From Nannochloris sp. 'desiccata' (Eukaryota; Chlorophyta; Trebouxiophyceae; Chlorellales; Chlorellaceae): DNA of 64,000 bases. A program made the position numbers and the translations under genes. The first letter of the stretch is position 1, and each line of letters begins with the position of its first letter. The stretch is taken from positions 682,001 to 746,000 of the forward strand of contig JAGTXX020000003.1 of the NCBI GenBank assembly GCA_019044685.2. Direction: 5' to 3'. Positions 19,331 through 30,404 of the stretch are shown piece after piece. The notes below the pieces were generated by a model. That model was not told where the DNA came from. It did not search any database and saw only the letters and a program-made list of their open reading frames with translations.

Positions 19331-20744
19331 TTATGACTTGCCTCGCCTAGCTATCTTTACCTCACTCCTTACAGCATTAAGCTCGGCCTTTGTCCCCCTG
19401 TGACTCCTCTTTTCATATTGAAGCCGCTCCTCGGCCTCAGCCAGCTGCTCGGCAATCTCCTCAAATCCCCGTCCGATAGCCGCCAACGCTGCTCGCTGCC
19501 GTCCTGATTCCATCGAGACTGCAGCTTCTTTGCCTTCTGCAGCTTGCAGTCTATCATGCAATATATCGAAGACGTGGCATGCTTTCTGAACAGCTTCAGC
19601 GCTCTCTTCTCTGTCAGCTAATGCCGCTGCTGTTTCTGCTTTCGCTTTCTTACACTCACGGTGTAATGCTGCCACCTGGCCCTGAAGTTCTGCTATTCCT
19701 GCAGAATTGGCGGCTATGGTATTTTGGGCTTGTTGAAGACGCTCGCACAACGCCTGCCGTTGCGACGCTAACAAAATGATTCCCGCTTGGGCTTTTCTTT
19801 CAGCGGTGTCGTTCCTAGCGAAAGCCAGCTCAGCGCGTGCTTCCTTCAAACGCAATCTTAACAGTTCATTTTCAGATTGCATTGCCGCTACAGTTTTGCT
19901 TTTGTTTGCTTCAATCTCGGACAATTTAGTCTGCAGCCGACCCTGGTTTGCCGCGGAAGAGGCCAACGCCGCAGTCTGCACTGAAACATGCACCCGAGCT
20001 TGAGCCACTTGGGTCTGCAACTTTTCAATTATTGATGTCTTAGAAGCACAGGAAATAGTCGCTGAAAAAGTAAGGAAAATGGAAGAAGAAGAGGTATTAG
20101 GCTCGAAATCAATGAGCGGAAGCAGCCCTGGCAAAAACAGAGAGAAACCTATACATCATTCCCCCCGTCATCTTACCTGATTCAAGCTCCCCTCTCAACT
20201 CCAATAATTGTTCTTTAAGCTGTAATGCGTTGTATCTAGACTTTCTGAGCTCTCTTTCCAATTTTATACGTAGGGTAGCAGCCACCTCATTTTCCTCTTG
20301 GCTGCTTGCCAAAGCTGATAATAACGCGCTGTTCTTCTCAACGGATGATTTAAGGTGCGTTGAGGCTGTAGAGAGTTCTCCCCTCAGCATGCGACGCTTG
20401 CATCTCTCCTCGTTGATCTTTTGAGACAAAGTCTGGACATGAGTGGCACTCTGTTGAGCCTCCCGATGCGCCTTCTCGCGAAGTGTGGCTGCGCGGCTCC
20501 TTTCATCTGCCAAGATATCTTCGATACGAGCAAGGGCTGCATGTAGGTGCTCTAATTCTCCGTTGCTTCGCTGGATGGTCGCCAAAAGGGAGGAGGAGGC
20601 AACGGCTGGCAGAGGCATTGAACCAGCACGGGTTGATTTCAGGCAATTTGACCTTTTAGAATTACTCTGTGCCTCCAGAATGTTTTCTGTAGGAGTTAGA
20701 TGGAGGCTGGAGGACTGTTTATCTTCAATATGGGTTTCAGACAT
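19331..20744 (-). CDS. Long coiled-coil protein, unrecognised
   Basis: Two exons, 20744-20177 and 20061-19331, with donor GTAAGA and acceptor TTCAG, encode 432 residues. About 45 polar N-terminal residues precede an almost continuous coiled coil to the end, rich in Ala, Glu, Leu, Arg and Gln and lacking Pro after residue 50. The exon join (GELESATISCASKTS) keeps the frame but places a short Ser/Thr-rich break in the coil. No head domain, ATPase or membrane segment is present. Candidates include cytoskeletal, basal-body or Golgi tethering proteins, but nothing family-specific was recognised. Cys and Ala content is ordinary. Confidence 0.72.
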
Positions 20745-21016
20745 GTGGGCACATGTCGTGTTGGAGTCAGGTATTAGAGTCTTCTGGCTCAGTTTGGCGG
20801 CTTCTGATACCCCGAGACGCTACTTAATTTATTTATGGTTTCAAATGTTAGAATATATGCCATTAATTTGACCTAGGACCTGTTTAAATTGGTCAACAAT
20901 TTCAAAAGTTTTCTTTCAAAGTTCCATTTTACCCATCCAGAAGCCCTTAATTCCCGTCCTCAAAATGCACTCCTCATTCTATACATTAGTCACTCGGATA
21001 TAAACATTGTATCGCC

Positions 21017-22411
21017 ATGCAGAGCACGGCGTTACAGGCTTGCAAGGTGCAAGCCACTCTTTCTGGTGGATTAAGTGCCAATGTTGCTCCTGCTGCTGCT
21101 CGTGCGAGTGTCCAGGCTCTTCGTCCTCAGGCACCTTCATTCGTGAAATCCCAAATTGTTCAGACTGTTAGGGGTTCTGCTATCTCAGCAGTCACCGAGG
21201 CTCCTGCTCCATCCCCTGCATCCCCTCCTAGTGAAAGGTAAACTGTTGTTTTTTGCTGCCAAGGAACTCTGTTTACTTCTCAGTTCGAAGTTGCTGAAGA
21301 GTATATACACACGATGCATGTCACATTTTCTACTATCTTTGTACCTTATCTGTCCTAATTAGATATGGTAGCTGAATCTAATTTCATGTTATTCTCTCTA
21401 TTTTGCAGGCAATCCCCTCCTCCTTCCCCTCGCCGTAGCATCAACAACTTAGGCTTCCAACTCAAGTTCATTGTACCCAATTCCATCACTGGAGCAATAA
21501 TGGGCAAGGGTGGAGAAAATGTTACTCGCATTCACGACGCCACCGGTGCCTTCATTCAAGCCTCTCGAGCAGGCTCTGCTGTCCTGTCCCCCCGCGACCG
21601 CATGATCACCGTGGCTGGAGACAATGCGAAATCCGTCAAAGATGCAGTACGTTTGCTTCTCTTAACCTTGAAAGAACTCGATGTCTCAGATAGGCTCGAA
21701 CGTTCAGGCTACCCAATCGGCCGCCTTTTCCTTAAACAAGTGATTCCTGCCTCCTGCGCTGGCAAAATTCTAGGCCCTGGTGGTGATCAAATCCAATCTA
21801 TCAACATGTCAACTGGCGCTTCCGTCGTTATCGAAGCCAAAATTAGCAACGCAGCATTCATCCCATTTCGCTACGTCAACTACATGTCACCAAATATTGA
21901 AAAATTAACAGATGCGGTGGATATGGTAACAAATTTACTGAATGAAGATGAAAGATACGTTCCTGGTATCCGGGAAATCACGTCTGTAGCTTTTAAAGTA
22001 GTACAAATTCCAGAGAAGAGAGCTGGCTCGCTTCTTGGCCCTGGTGGCACCTACATTCAAACATTGCAAGATGTACTTCGCGTAAAATTAGGTATTTGCG
22101 AAGGTCATAAACCTGGTAGTAGATTTGTTGCTGTATGGGGATCGCCAGCGAACGTAAACGTTGCTTTAGATGTTATTGCTGTTGCGACTGGGGGGATCCC
22201 TCGAGGCGCTTTGGAGATGATGAAAGAAGATTCGAAAGTTTCAGATTACCACCACGATGAGATCAGCAGTGATAACGGAAGCGGAAGCGAAAGTGGGGAT
22301 GGAGTAGACGACGGTCCTCGAAGACAGCAGCAAGAAAATAATAATTCTAGTAATAAAGGTAGTACGAGCAGCGGTAACAACATCAATGGTGCGCCACCAA
22401 GAATACAATAA
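21017..22411 (+). CDS. Three-KH-domain RNA-binding protein with plastid-type transit peptide
   Basis: Two exons, 21017-21237 and 21409-22411, with donor GTAAAC and acceptor TGCAG, give 407 residues. Residues 1-60 are Ala/Ser/Val/Gln-rich, with Arg and Lys but almost no acids (MQSTALQACKVQATLSGGLS), as in plastid transit peptides. Three KH domains follow, each with the GxxG RNA-binding loop. KH1 is FIVPNSITGAIMGKGGENVT, KH2 is VIPASCAGKILGPGGDQIQS and KH3 is VQIPEKRAGSLLGPGGTYIQ. The C-terminus is acidic and Ser/Asn-rich and probably disordered. The arrangement resembles PCBP/Nova proteins, which bind C-rich or specific single-stranded RNA in nucleus and cytosol. Exon 1 encodes essentially just the leader, so gain of targeting by exon addition is plausible. 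Confidence 0.88.
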
Positions 22412-22645
22412 AATTTGTTTTTTAAGAAAGAAAGTTTGAATAAATAAAATTAATGAAGTGAAATTGAAGTGGTGTTGTCTATTTTCTTGTCTATTTCTCC
22501 CCTATTTCATTTGTACAATTTCTCTGGGTTTGAATCTCACCAACAGTCCACAGAAGAAAAGAAAATTAAAGAGTAAAGATGATATATACAAATAGCTGAA
22601 TGAAAAAAAGAAAACCGCCCCGCCCTCTTTGCTTTATCAAGTACT

Positions 22646-25447
22646 CTAAACTTCCAAGCCTGCGAGTTTGGCCTCTAGCCCAGCCACATCTGCCTTCAGC
22701 GCATCTAAAAATCCAGGTCCATCCTCAGCGAGACGCTTTTCTAATGGCGCACGTACTTTCTTTTGTTTTTCAATCTCTTTCTTTGCTTTATCCAACGCTT
22801 TGCCCTCAAGCACAGCGCCCTCAGCATCGTGCGTTGGCTCGCCAGTTTCCTCACTAAATTTCAAGTATTTCTCTTTTAATGCCTCTTGTGGGGAAGGTAA
22901 CGCGGCTAATTTCTCAAATTTTTCCAAATCACGACGAGTAGCATCCAACTTGGAGCGGATTTTTTTGGCCGCTGCAGCGGCAACTGCAGTCAGTTTCTCA
23001 TCTCGCTCTGCTCGCAGCACAGCAGGGTCTTCTGTCTTCCATACAGACCCTCCATCAGCTTGATCTTCAAGTCGGATACCTAAATTAATCATAGCATTAT
23101 CTCTCACATCATCGCAAATAGTCAAGAACTCTCCCTGAGCGGCTCCAGCACGAGCGGCAGCACGGATTCCATCCCTGAATGAGCAGAAAGCATCCAGCAC
23201 AGCAGCTGTTTTTTCATCAGAACCAGCCCCATTTGCACCATCTTCTGCAACCATACCAATAGCATCCCCTGCACTGGGTGCCAACCCAAACACAGAAAGA
23301 ATCTTCGTGATAAAACTCGCTGATTGTTTCAATAAAAACGCTTGAGGCTGAGGACCCGCTGCATCTTGTCGTGTTAATAAATACAGATTGACGGCTTTAA
23401 TCAACTCAGAAAGTGCATCCATTGCTCCACGAGTATCAATAGAATCCATAAGACGAGCACGAACAGTCTTTTCTGCTACAGTAAGAGCAGTAAATAAGGT
23501 CTGTTCCTCTTGATACCATTTCTGAGGCCCGGGCGCTGACAGACCTCCACTACCTCCAGATTTTCTAATTGCCACGTTGACATTGCCAAAGAAATTACGC
23601 AATTGTGATTCTCTAGCCTTCATCTCTTCGCGAATCTGCTCTCCGTAGGACATGCGCCTGTCCCAGGGGGTCAAGACCATCATTAAGCGAAGTTGGCGAG
23701 GAGAAAACGTCTCTAACGCTTCTCTGTATTATTATTAAGAAAGAAAGAAAGAAATATTAGGAAGAGGAAAGATAGGAGCATACTTGGTGAAAATTTTGTT
23801 GAAGTCTAGGTACATAACGGCCCCATTTTAAGGTACATAGCAGATAAAAATGGATGAAAATATGATAGATGTAGAGTGAGGGTCAGTACTGCAACAAAGC
23901 AAGGTCCTTGAACGCTGAGCAGCTCTAGCTGTTTGCCCCCATCTTATACGTTTAATATAGCACATGAATAACCTTTACTCGCCACATTGCAAAGATGCCA
24001 ACGGCCCTTCTGGCTTCTCGCGGCTGAGGGTGTGCAATCAAGGAGGAAAAAAAAACAAAAAAGCCCCCCTTCCCCGATCTCACTTCCCCAATTTAAAGCA
24101 CCAACTAATAAGATCTATAATCCCTAAAACTAACCTTATGGTAACAAAATTCTTCAAAGATTTACTCATCTTTAACCCTTCAATCCCCAAATGCCCACTG
24201 TGTAAAAAGTAGTTCACCCATTGTTGGCACCCTTCACAATGATAATGAGCCTCTGCCTGAGCCAGCTCATTATCATGGTGAGGAAACCGAAGATCTTCTC
24301 CACCAGTATGGATATCAACTTGTTGTCCAATCACAGCACTGGCCATGGCAGAGCACTCAATATGCCATCCAGGGCGACCGGAACCCCACGGAGACGGCCA
24401 GGTCGGTTCACCAGGCTTTGCCGCTTTCCATAAAGCAAAGTCAGAAGGGTGTCTTTTCTCACCACCAGGTTCCCCTTCTGCAGCAAGAGCAGATCCTACA
24501 GCCCAGGGATTTAATTTTCCATAGGTATGGCCTTGGGAACGGAAAGATTGGGTATCGAAATAGACCGAGCCTTCAGGGGAGACGTACGCCATGCCATTTG
24601 CAACGATTTTTTCTACATAATTGACGATTTCTGGGATATATTCAGTCACACGGGTGAGTACGGTTGGTGGTCTGACGCCTAAAGTAGCCATGTCTTCAAG
24701 AAAAGCTTCTTCATAGCGGGCAGCATGACCTCGGAAAATTGAAGGATCTGTGACGGTGTGTTTGAGCTCTGCGTCCAGCTGAATAGCAAGTGCATCACTG
24801 GCAAGGGAAAGAATAGCTTCAGTAGTAGGGGAAGTACTACCCAGAGAGTCGAGTTGTTTAACAGAAGCAGTGGCTTTAGAAAGTAATAGGTCCTCCGAGG
24901 CAGCAGCGTCGGCTAACCCTTCTCTCCGTTTTGCAGCTTCGCTGGCATTAGGACCTCCAGCTGTAACATCCGCTTCTGCTTGAGCAAAATCTGCAGCAGC
25001 TGCTATGCATTTTTCACGCTGTTTCGCTTCTGCGGTAGCCAATGCAGTGCGAGCGTCACTCATCACACGAGCAGGGTCTTTTCCGTGCTGCTCTAAATAG
25101 CCTTTCAAGAGATAATTCCTTCGAGCACGTAATATAATCTTATCTTCTACATCTGTGATGTTCATTACATACAGGATAGAGTAGCCAAAATAATCTTCAA
25201 GAACCCGACGGACGACATCAAATGCCAAATAGTTGCGAGCGTGGCCCATGTGGGTAGAGTCGTAGACAGTGGGCCCACAGGTGTACCATGAAATGGATTT
25301 AGAGTCTGGGCCATCAATGGGAATGAAGGGGACCTTGCGGTCGACGAGACTGTTGTAGAGGTGAAGCTGGCTGCTGGCAGCTGGAGGAGCGGCCGCATCG
25401 TTCGAGTGAATGCAGACGTGGGGTTGAGTCCATACCCTTTCTGTCAT
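22646..25447 (-). CDS. CARS: Cysteinyl-tRNA synthetase, eukaryotic type
   Basis: This enzyme charges tRNA-Cys with cysteine using ATP. Two exons, 25447-24135 and 23723-22646, with donor GTTAGT and acceptor TACAG, give 796 residues. The join reads KNFVTIREALETFSPRQLRL, matching the family across the splice. Class I motifs are present: the HIGH equivalent STHMGHARNYLAFD, the KMSKS loop GLKMSKSLKNF, and zinc/cysteine-pocket segments TCGPTVYDSTH, HIECSAMA and HTGGEDLRFPHHDNE. A roughly 150-residue charged insertion sits in the catalytic domain. The long C-terminal part (LTPWDRRMSYGEQI, then Lys/Glu-rich helices) is typical of cytosolic eukaryotic CysRS. No transit peptide is evident, so the protein is probably cytosolic. 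The 411-base intron also contains short open frames of no significance. Confidence 0.95.
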
Positions 25448-26043
25448 TTTTGGGTATATAATATATGATGTAGAGTATTAGTTGGGGCTGGATCAGGGTT
25501 GAATTGGTTCTCTTAACAAAGTGGGTGAACAATTGATGAGATTAATGAAAAGTAAAGATAAACAATCTTCTCGTGGCTGCAAATTCTTTATTTGCCCCAC
25601 TTTTGAAGATTTATAAATTGATATTATAAAATGCTATTTAGTTCTTATGATCCCGTCTTGATCGCTGCCAAACTATTGAAATTATCTGTTTGAAACATTT
25701 TTTTGAAATCATCAGCAGCTGCCGTGCGATTTTTTAGTTGATCAAAGGCCTGAGCAGGCGTAACGTAAGCCACTTCTTTTCATAACACGAACGCAACAGG
25801 TTCTGCCGAAACCACTTCAATCCCAAATAATTGTCAATTCACTCAATACACAGCCGCATCAACTTTATTGGCAGTTTGTGTACCGCTTTGAACCCATCCA
25901 AATTGCGATTCTTGTCATCGCTTGCATTCCTTGTATTCTAGGCCATTGAACGGAGCCGTTTATATTGTAAACGGCGATTTCGCGACTCGACCTACAGTAC
26001 TGATTTCCTGGTTCCCCAATAGACCCTTTCAATTTGCAATAAT
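25448..26043. promoter_or_regulatory. Divergent promoter region
   Basis: This separates CysRS (minus) from the secreted PAN protein (plus). A 65-codon open frame at 25865-26062 on the minus strand has no protein character and overlaps the plus-strand start. No site was assigned. Confidence 0.3.
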
Positions 26044-26962
26044 ATGTACACCTTTTGGCCATTGGTATTCTTTATTTTAGTCGCCTGTCCCCTGGTCTCT
26101 GCTTCCTGGGAGGACTGTAGAACCACGAAGATGATTGTGAGGAACACCATGATGTAGGCCATTCTCATTAATTCAATTCAGTTTTTGTCTTGCTATTTTG
26201 TCTTGCCCACAACTTGCTCCTCAAAAAACCCCGCTGTCGGACAGAAAATTAAATTCTCACCCTTTATATCATACACAATGTCCTTTCTCCCAACGAACCA
26301 CTCTTATCTCTTTATTTTCCAATGTATACAGCCACGACAACCTCGAGGTGATCAGTTACCAACGCCTCGGTGTCGGCCAAACTGTCGCCGACTGCTTGAC
26401 CATGTGTCGCAGGGACCAGGACTGCTATGCTTTCAATTATCAAAAGCTCAGCAAATGGTGCTATCTCGGTACCACTGAAGAATCTGACTTGGTCACTACA
26501 AAAAACAACAAATGGGCTGCCGGATACCGTCGATGCGTTGAACATACCAGCGATGATGGCTGGTCTAATGAAGGGTTTTTCGGTGGTGCTACTGGCACTG
26601 CGCCCACCCCCGTCATTGCCTTGAATTTTATCGATTCTACCATAGCTGTCAACACTTTACAGTTTTCTTTTACCCCTCCTGCCACTGCTGGTACTAGAGA
26701 TGACGGTTCCCCTTCTGCTATTGAAAAATACAGGGTCAGATGCATGGCCACATCAGGATCTTATCCAGATATTTCAAAAACTTTAACTGCCGCCGAAGCC
26801 GCCGTGTGCTTGGCGGCACCTGCTACGCCAGCGACCAGTACAACAGGCTGTCCGATTGGTGGGTTGGCGAATACTACATATTTATGCTCTGTAGTAACTA
26901 TTAATACCGAATCACTTGAGAGTGAACCTGCTTCCTTTGGTCCGGTTACTGTTGTAGCTTAA
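26044..26962 (+). CDS. Secreted PAN/Apple-domain protein with FN3-like C-terminal domain
   Basis: Two exons, 26044-26153 and 26332-26962, with donor GTAGGC and acceptor TACAG, give 246 residues. The first exon encodes a signal peptide (MYTFWPLVFFILVACPLVSA) and the first PAN Cys (WEDCRTTKMIV). The junction continues NTMIHDNLEVISYQRLG in frame. The PAN domain (about residues 22-100) has the expected Cys pattern: VADCLTMCRRDQDCYAFNYQ, then KWCYLG and YRRC. A linker and a beta-rich domain follow (about 120-246), with the fibronectin-III-like pattern FSFTPPATAGTRDDGSPSAI and TYLCSVVTINTESLESEPAS. There is no membrane segment, so it is probably a secreted or wall protein binding sugars or proteins. 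The first exon was chosen for its leader and phase; the donor is not ideal. Confidence 0.78.
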
Positions 26963-27730
26963 AACCAGACTTTCTTTATCATATTTTTCTTTACTTTTGC
27001 CGCAAGCAGTCTTTGTTTTTTCCCTCGGCTATACCTATTTATTTTCTGTTCTCTTAACCACCATTTCCACTGCATTATTACCTTACAAAACTATTCCCTG
27101 TTTGACTGAATTAAACCAGGACAGCAATCCATCAACTGCTTTTACTTTTCATACATAGTAATTTTTCCAACTCTACCGCGCCTACCATTTGTTTCTACCT
27201 CTAAACTATTTATACCGCCTATAGAACCCATTGAATTAGAAGTTTTTTAAATGTGTGAGATAGTTATATTCTTTCCACCGGTCATCCTGATCAGTAAAGG
27301 CTCCTCTGATACACATTAGGCTCAAGAACAAATGCACACAGGAAAATTATTTGCGGCGCACAGCCTCCAAATTTTGAGGATATCTATATGGCCCGCCCTC
27401 AGGTGATCTTTGTTCATGCAAGGCAACGATCTTATATATAAACTATCACGAAGGCGTTCAGCCGACCAAAATGAATAGGGGAGAACGGGTTTGCAGGTGC
27501 CGAATGCCGATGTTTCAGTCTTCGCTGGTGAGATGTTAGGCAGTCGCTGTGCCCGACCTCGTCCTCCTGTTGTTGTTGCTCTTTTATTTTTAGCTCTTGC
27601 TGTGGTCTAAATACTCGTAATTTGATTTCTCTATATCGCAAACCTTATTCCATGAATCAACGAGCCTGACTGTGCCAACATACTTACATAGCAATTTGCA
27701 AACTTGATCACATAATCTAATTCTTTAATT
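26963..27730. other. 770-base spacer between tandem plus-strand genes
   Basis: This holds the 3' flank of the PAN gene and the promoter of the TLC-domain gene. The sequence is AT-rich with no convincing frame; a 69-codon minus-strand frame at 27432-27641 is Gln- and basic-rich and looks like chance. No repeat was recognised. Confidence 0.35.
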
Positions 27731-28871
27731 ATGGTTTTTAATTTCTTGCCATGGCTGCTAGACGGTGCAACCCGTCCAGAGTATATACACAAACAGTCCC
27801 AAGCAGATAGCTCCGACGTAATCATCCATAATTTAGACATTACGCTAATGTAAGCTCACCAGGTAGTAGAGCCTCCGTTGGCCACCACGCCACCTCCCTC
27901 GTTATTTATAGTACAGCCCTCTCTACCTTCCATTTTTAACCTTTCTCACCTCGTTATAATACTTCAGATGCCTGGCCTATATTGTGGCAGCCCGTCTACT
28001 ATTCAACTTCCTGTTCAGTGATTTTGCCGACACCCTTGCCCGTCGCCATGGCCAGACAGATGCTCACCGCGATGGCAAAAAATTACTAGAAGAAGCTTGG
28101 GTGCTACTAGGCAACATCGGCATGCTCAGTATAGCTGGATTTATCATGGCGAAACGCAATGAAGGGTGCTGGTTTGGAAATATAAAGCCTTGCCTTGCCG
28201 GGTGGCCAAATCACTCCCCGGATGGTGCTGTGACGATTTATTACTCTTTAGAACTAGCTTGGTATGCTCATTTACTATTAAAACCTGTGTTTAAATACGG
28301 GCTTCCTGATGGCAGGGATATGATGATACACCATTGCGCCTCTATAGCTCTTTTAATCGCCTCTTGCGGTTTAAATTTGACAAGAATGGGCGTCGTGGTG
28401 TTGACCTTGTTTGGAATTTCAAATCCTGCGTTGCATGCTGCGAAAATAGCGAATCAGCTGCATTTAGGAAAATTGCGTTTACCTGCGTTTGGTTTCTTTG
28501 CATTGACTTTCTGCGTGACGAGAGTATTGATGGTCCCGCCTGTTGTCTTGATTCCCGCTCTTGTTCACTCTCGTCACTGGATCGGGTACGCTGTAGAGGA
28601 CTTCCACACAGCGTATACTGTATTAAATCTACTTTTGTGGGCTTTGTATGCAATGCAGCTGGTGTGGATGTGGGCTGTGTTACGAGTGTTGAGACAAGCG
28701 GCAGGAAAAGGCATGGATGAGGCGTCAAAATTGTCGGCACAGGTTGATCCTGCAAAAAGATACGCAGCAGCCCCAGCAGCAGCACCACCGGCAGTTGAAA
28801 AGGGAGTGGCAGGTTCTAGTACTACAACTGTGAGAACATCGAGGATGAATGCGTCGGCCGTATGCTGCTAG
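27731..28871 (+). CDS. TLC-domain protein, ceramide synthase (LAG1/LASS) type
   Basis: This is a predicted ER multi-pass membrane enzyme that N-acylates a sphingoid base with fatty acyl-CoA. Two exons, 27731-27849 and 27968-28871, with donor GTAAGC and acceptor TTCAG, give 340 residues. The splice rebuilds the first membrane helix (NLDITLICLAYIVAARLLF). Several membrane helices follow. The TLC signature RDMMIHHCASIALLIASC contains the adjacent His pair essential in LAG1 enzymes. Later helices are GVVVLTLFGISNPALHAA, FFALTFCVTRVLMVPP and VLNLLLWALYAMQLVW. The tail is basic and Ala/Pro-rich, suiting a cytosolic end. No Hox-like domain is present, as in plant and fungal enzymes. A TRAM/CLN8-type TLC protein of other function is the main alternative. 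Confidence 0.84.
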
Positions 28872-29356
28872 CGAGCCAATTATATGCCGGTTATATGAAA
28901 TGCAAGAGCTGCCTGCTTGAGCGACTCCCTGCTGTGTTGAATAATGTTGAAAATGGTTGGCTTATCAATTTTGATTTTGTGGTGAATTCTTGTATTTTAT
29001 GTTTGCATTATAATTGTGCATACTCGAATATTTGTCGCTCTCTTGCATCCCTCATTTCTCAGGTATATAATACTTGATTTCCAGTTCTGGAAATTCGATT
29101 CTTTTCCCCACCTTCCGAAGGTGGAAGTTCCAGCGTGTTATTACCGCTTTTTAGAAAGGAACTAGTATTCTCTGTGATTGGATTGATTTACAAGTTCCAT
29201 AGTACGAAGAACACGAAATTAGTAATACTATTGTACTCTACCTAGTACAGAATACCTAGCAGAATTCAAGTACTTGCAATTTATTTAAATCAAACGATCG
29301 TGAAAAAATTCTAAAACTTTTCAGAAGATACATGAACGCTACATCGAGCAATCTGT
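28872..29356. other. Convergent intergenic stretch
   Basis: This lies between the 3' ends of the TLC gene and the plastid-type gene at 29357. It is AT-rich and contains the imperfect inverted repeat CCACCTTCCGAAGGTGG at 29108-29124, which could form a small hairpin. No gene was seen. Confidence 0.4.
29108..29124. repeat. Short palindrome, possible hairpin
   Basis: The sequence CCACCTTCCGAAGGTGG reads as an almost perfect palindrome of two 8-base arms around one central base. It lies about 240 bases after the TLC gene stop, in a convergent spacer. A role in 3' end formation is only a guess. Confidence 0.4.
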
Positions 29357-30217
29357 CTAATCATCACCGCCACCAGCAGAGTCATCAACGCTTCCCAAAG
29401 GGTCATATCCACCATCTTCCCCACCTTCCGCTACAGTAACATTATCCAACGAGAAACTACTCAGAACAGTCTCTCTCATTAACAAGGCATTCTCCTCGCT
29501 CACTTGTTTCAAGTCTTCGATCATCTCCTTTGCTATTTGAGTTCTAATTTCCATGATCCTTTGAGCGACATCACGTGGATTGACTAGAATAGACCCTGTG
29601 CAGTCAAATAAAGTGTTCACTTTTACTGACTGTCCCCAGCTGGTCTGCTCTATTGGGGCTGCAAGAAGCTCACGCAGGAAAGTTTCTCCAGACACGTCAT
29701 CCCACGTTCCTATTTTAGGAATTTCGTGGGTTTTCAAGTAATTGTCAAGCCATCCAAAGAGTGTGGGATTGAGTTCCATGCAATAGGTAAGTAACGTACG
29801 TGCAGCACTGCAAAAAAAAGAGGGGAACAAAAAAATTAAGATGGAGCGGCGGAGGGAAATAAAATTCAGCAGCAAATGTTGTTCGAAAACTTGACAAATT
29901 TTGGGCATAGATCGATGGCTCTTGTACTTCAGCAAATAAACTACGTACCGATCAGTTAATAACCCCATGAGTCTGTCTCTATTGCCATCACGGAGAGGGG
30001 TATCGTCAGGTGATCTCAGCCATGCTGCTCTTCCACGACGTCTATTTTTGTTAGAGTAGGAGGATCCTTTATTTGAACGACGGGCATTCTCACCATCATA
30101 TGATCGACCTCCACTCTCCCTCCTGACGCATACAACGACTGATTTTGCTGACCTCCGGGTGGGAGGAATTGGAGTAAAAGGAGAGAAAATCGCTCTATGT
30201 CCTACAGAAGCTTTCAT
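29357..30217 (-). CDS. Plastid-targeted protein of unknown function
   Basis: Two exons, 30217-29949 and 29807-29357, with donor GTACGT and acceptor TGCAG, give 239 residues. ATG 30217 is the first ATG in frame and begins a classic transit peptide: MKASVGHRAIFSPFTPIPPT, then RRSAKSVVVCVRRE, with a likely cleavage near VVVC. A basic Arg/Asn/Ser-rich linker leads to a helical domain (residues about 88-210). Segments such as LTYCMELNPTLFGWLDNYLK, TWDDVSGETFLRELLAAP and NPRDVAQRIMEIRTQIAKEM recall plastid and cyanobacterial proteins of DUF760-like type. That assignment is from memory of the pattern and is weak. The end is acidic and Gly-rich. Likely stromal; function unknown. Confidence 0.75.
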   Translation of the reverse strand: MKASVGHRAIFSPFTPIPPTRRSAKSVVVCVRRESGGRSYDGENARRSNKGSSYSNKNRRRGRAAWLRSPDDTPLRDGNRDRLMGLLTDRYVVYLLKYKSHRSMPKICQVFEQHLLLNFISLRRSILIFLFPSFFCSAARTLLTYCMELNPTLFGWLDNYLKTHEIPKIGTWDDVSGETFLRELLAAPIEQTSWGQSVKVNTLFDCTGSILVNPRDVAQRIMEIRTQIAKEMIEDLKQVSEENALLMRETVLSSFSLDNVTVAEGGEDGGYDPLGSVDDSAGGGDD

Positions 30218-30404
30218 ATTGATGTTATTTAAAGAAGACAATATCGATATAGAAACTTACACAAATCTGCTTGCTAATTTTTTATTCTAGCTTTCAAAAT
30301 TGCCTACCCTATACTCTCCCCGTTCTCTGACGGTCATCCTGCTTTTCAAATCTCCTTTCTATAAACTTGTTTTAATCAACATCGTATACATCGAGAATGA
30401 TCTA

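Noticed and set aside
22500..22560. tRNA-like GGTTTGAATC stretch
   Set aside because: No matching acceptor stem, D arm or anticodon arm could be drawn around it.
25865..26062. 65-codon minus-strand frame upstream of the PAN gene
   Set aside because: It overlaps the plus-strand signal-peptide exon and has no recognisable features.
28334..28788. Long frames of 128 and 148 codons inside the TLC gene in other frames
   Set aside because: They are out-of-frame and antisense readings of a gene with clear membrane helices and a His-His motif.
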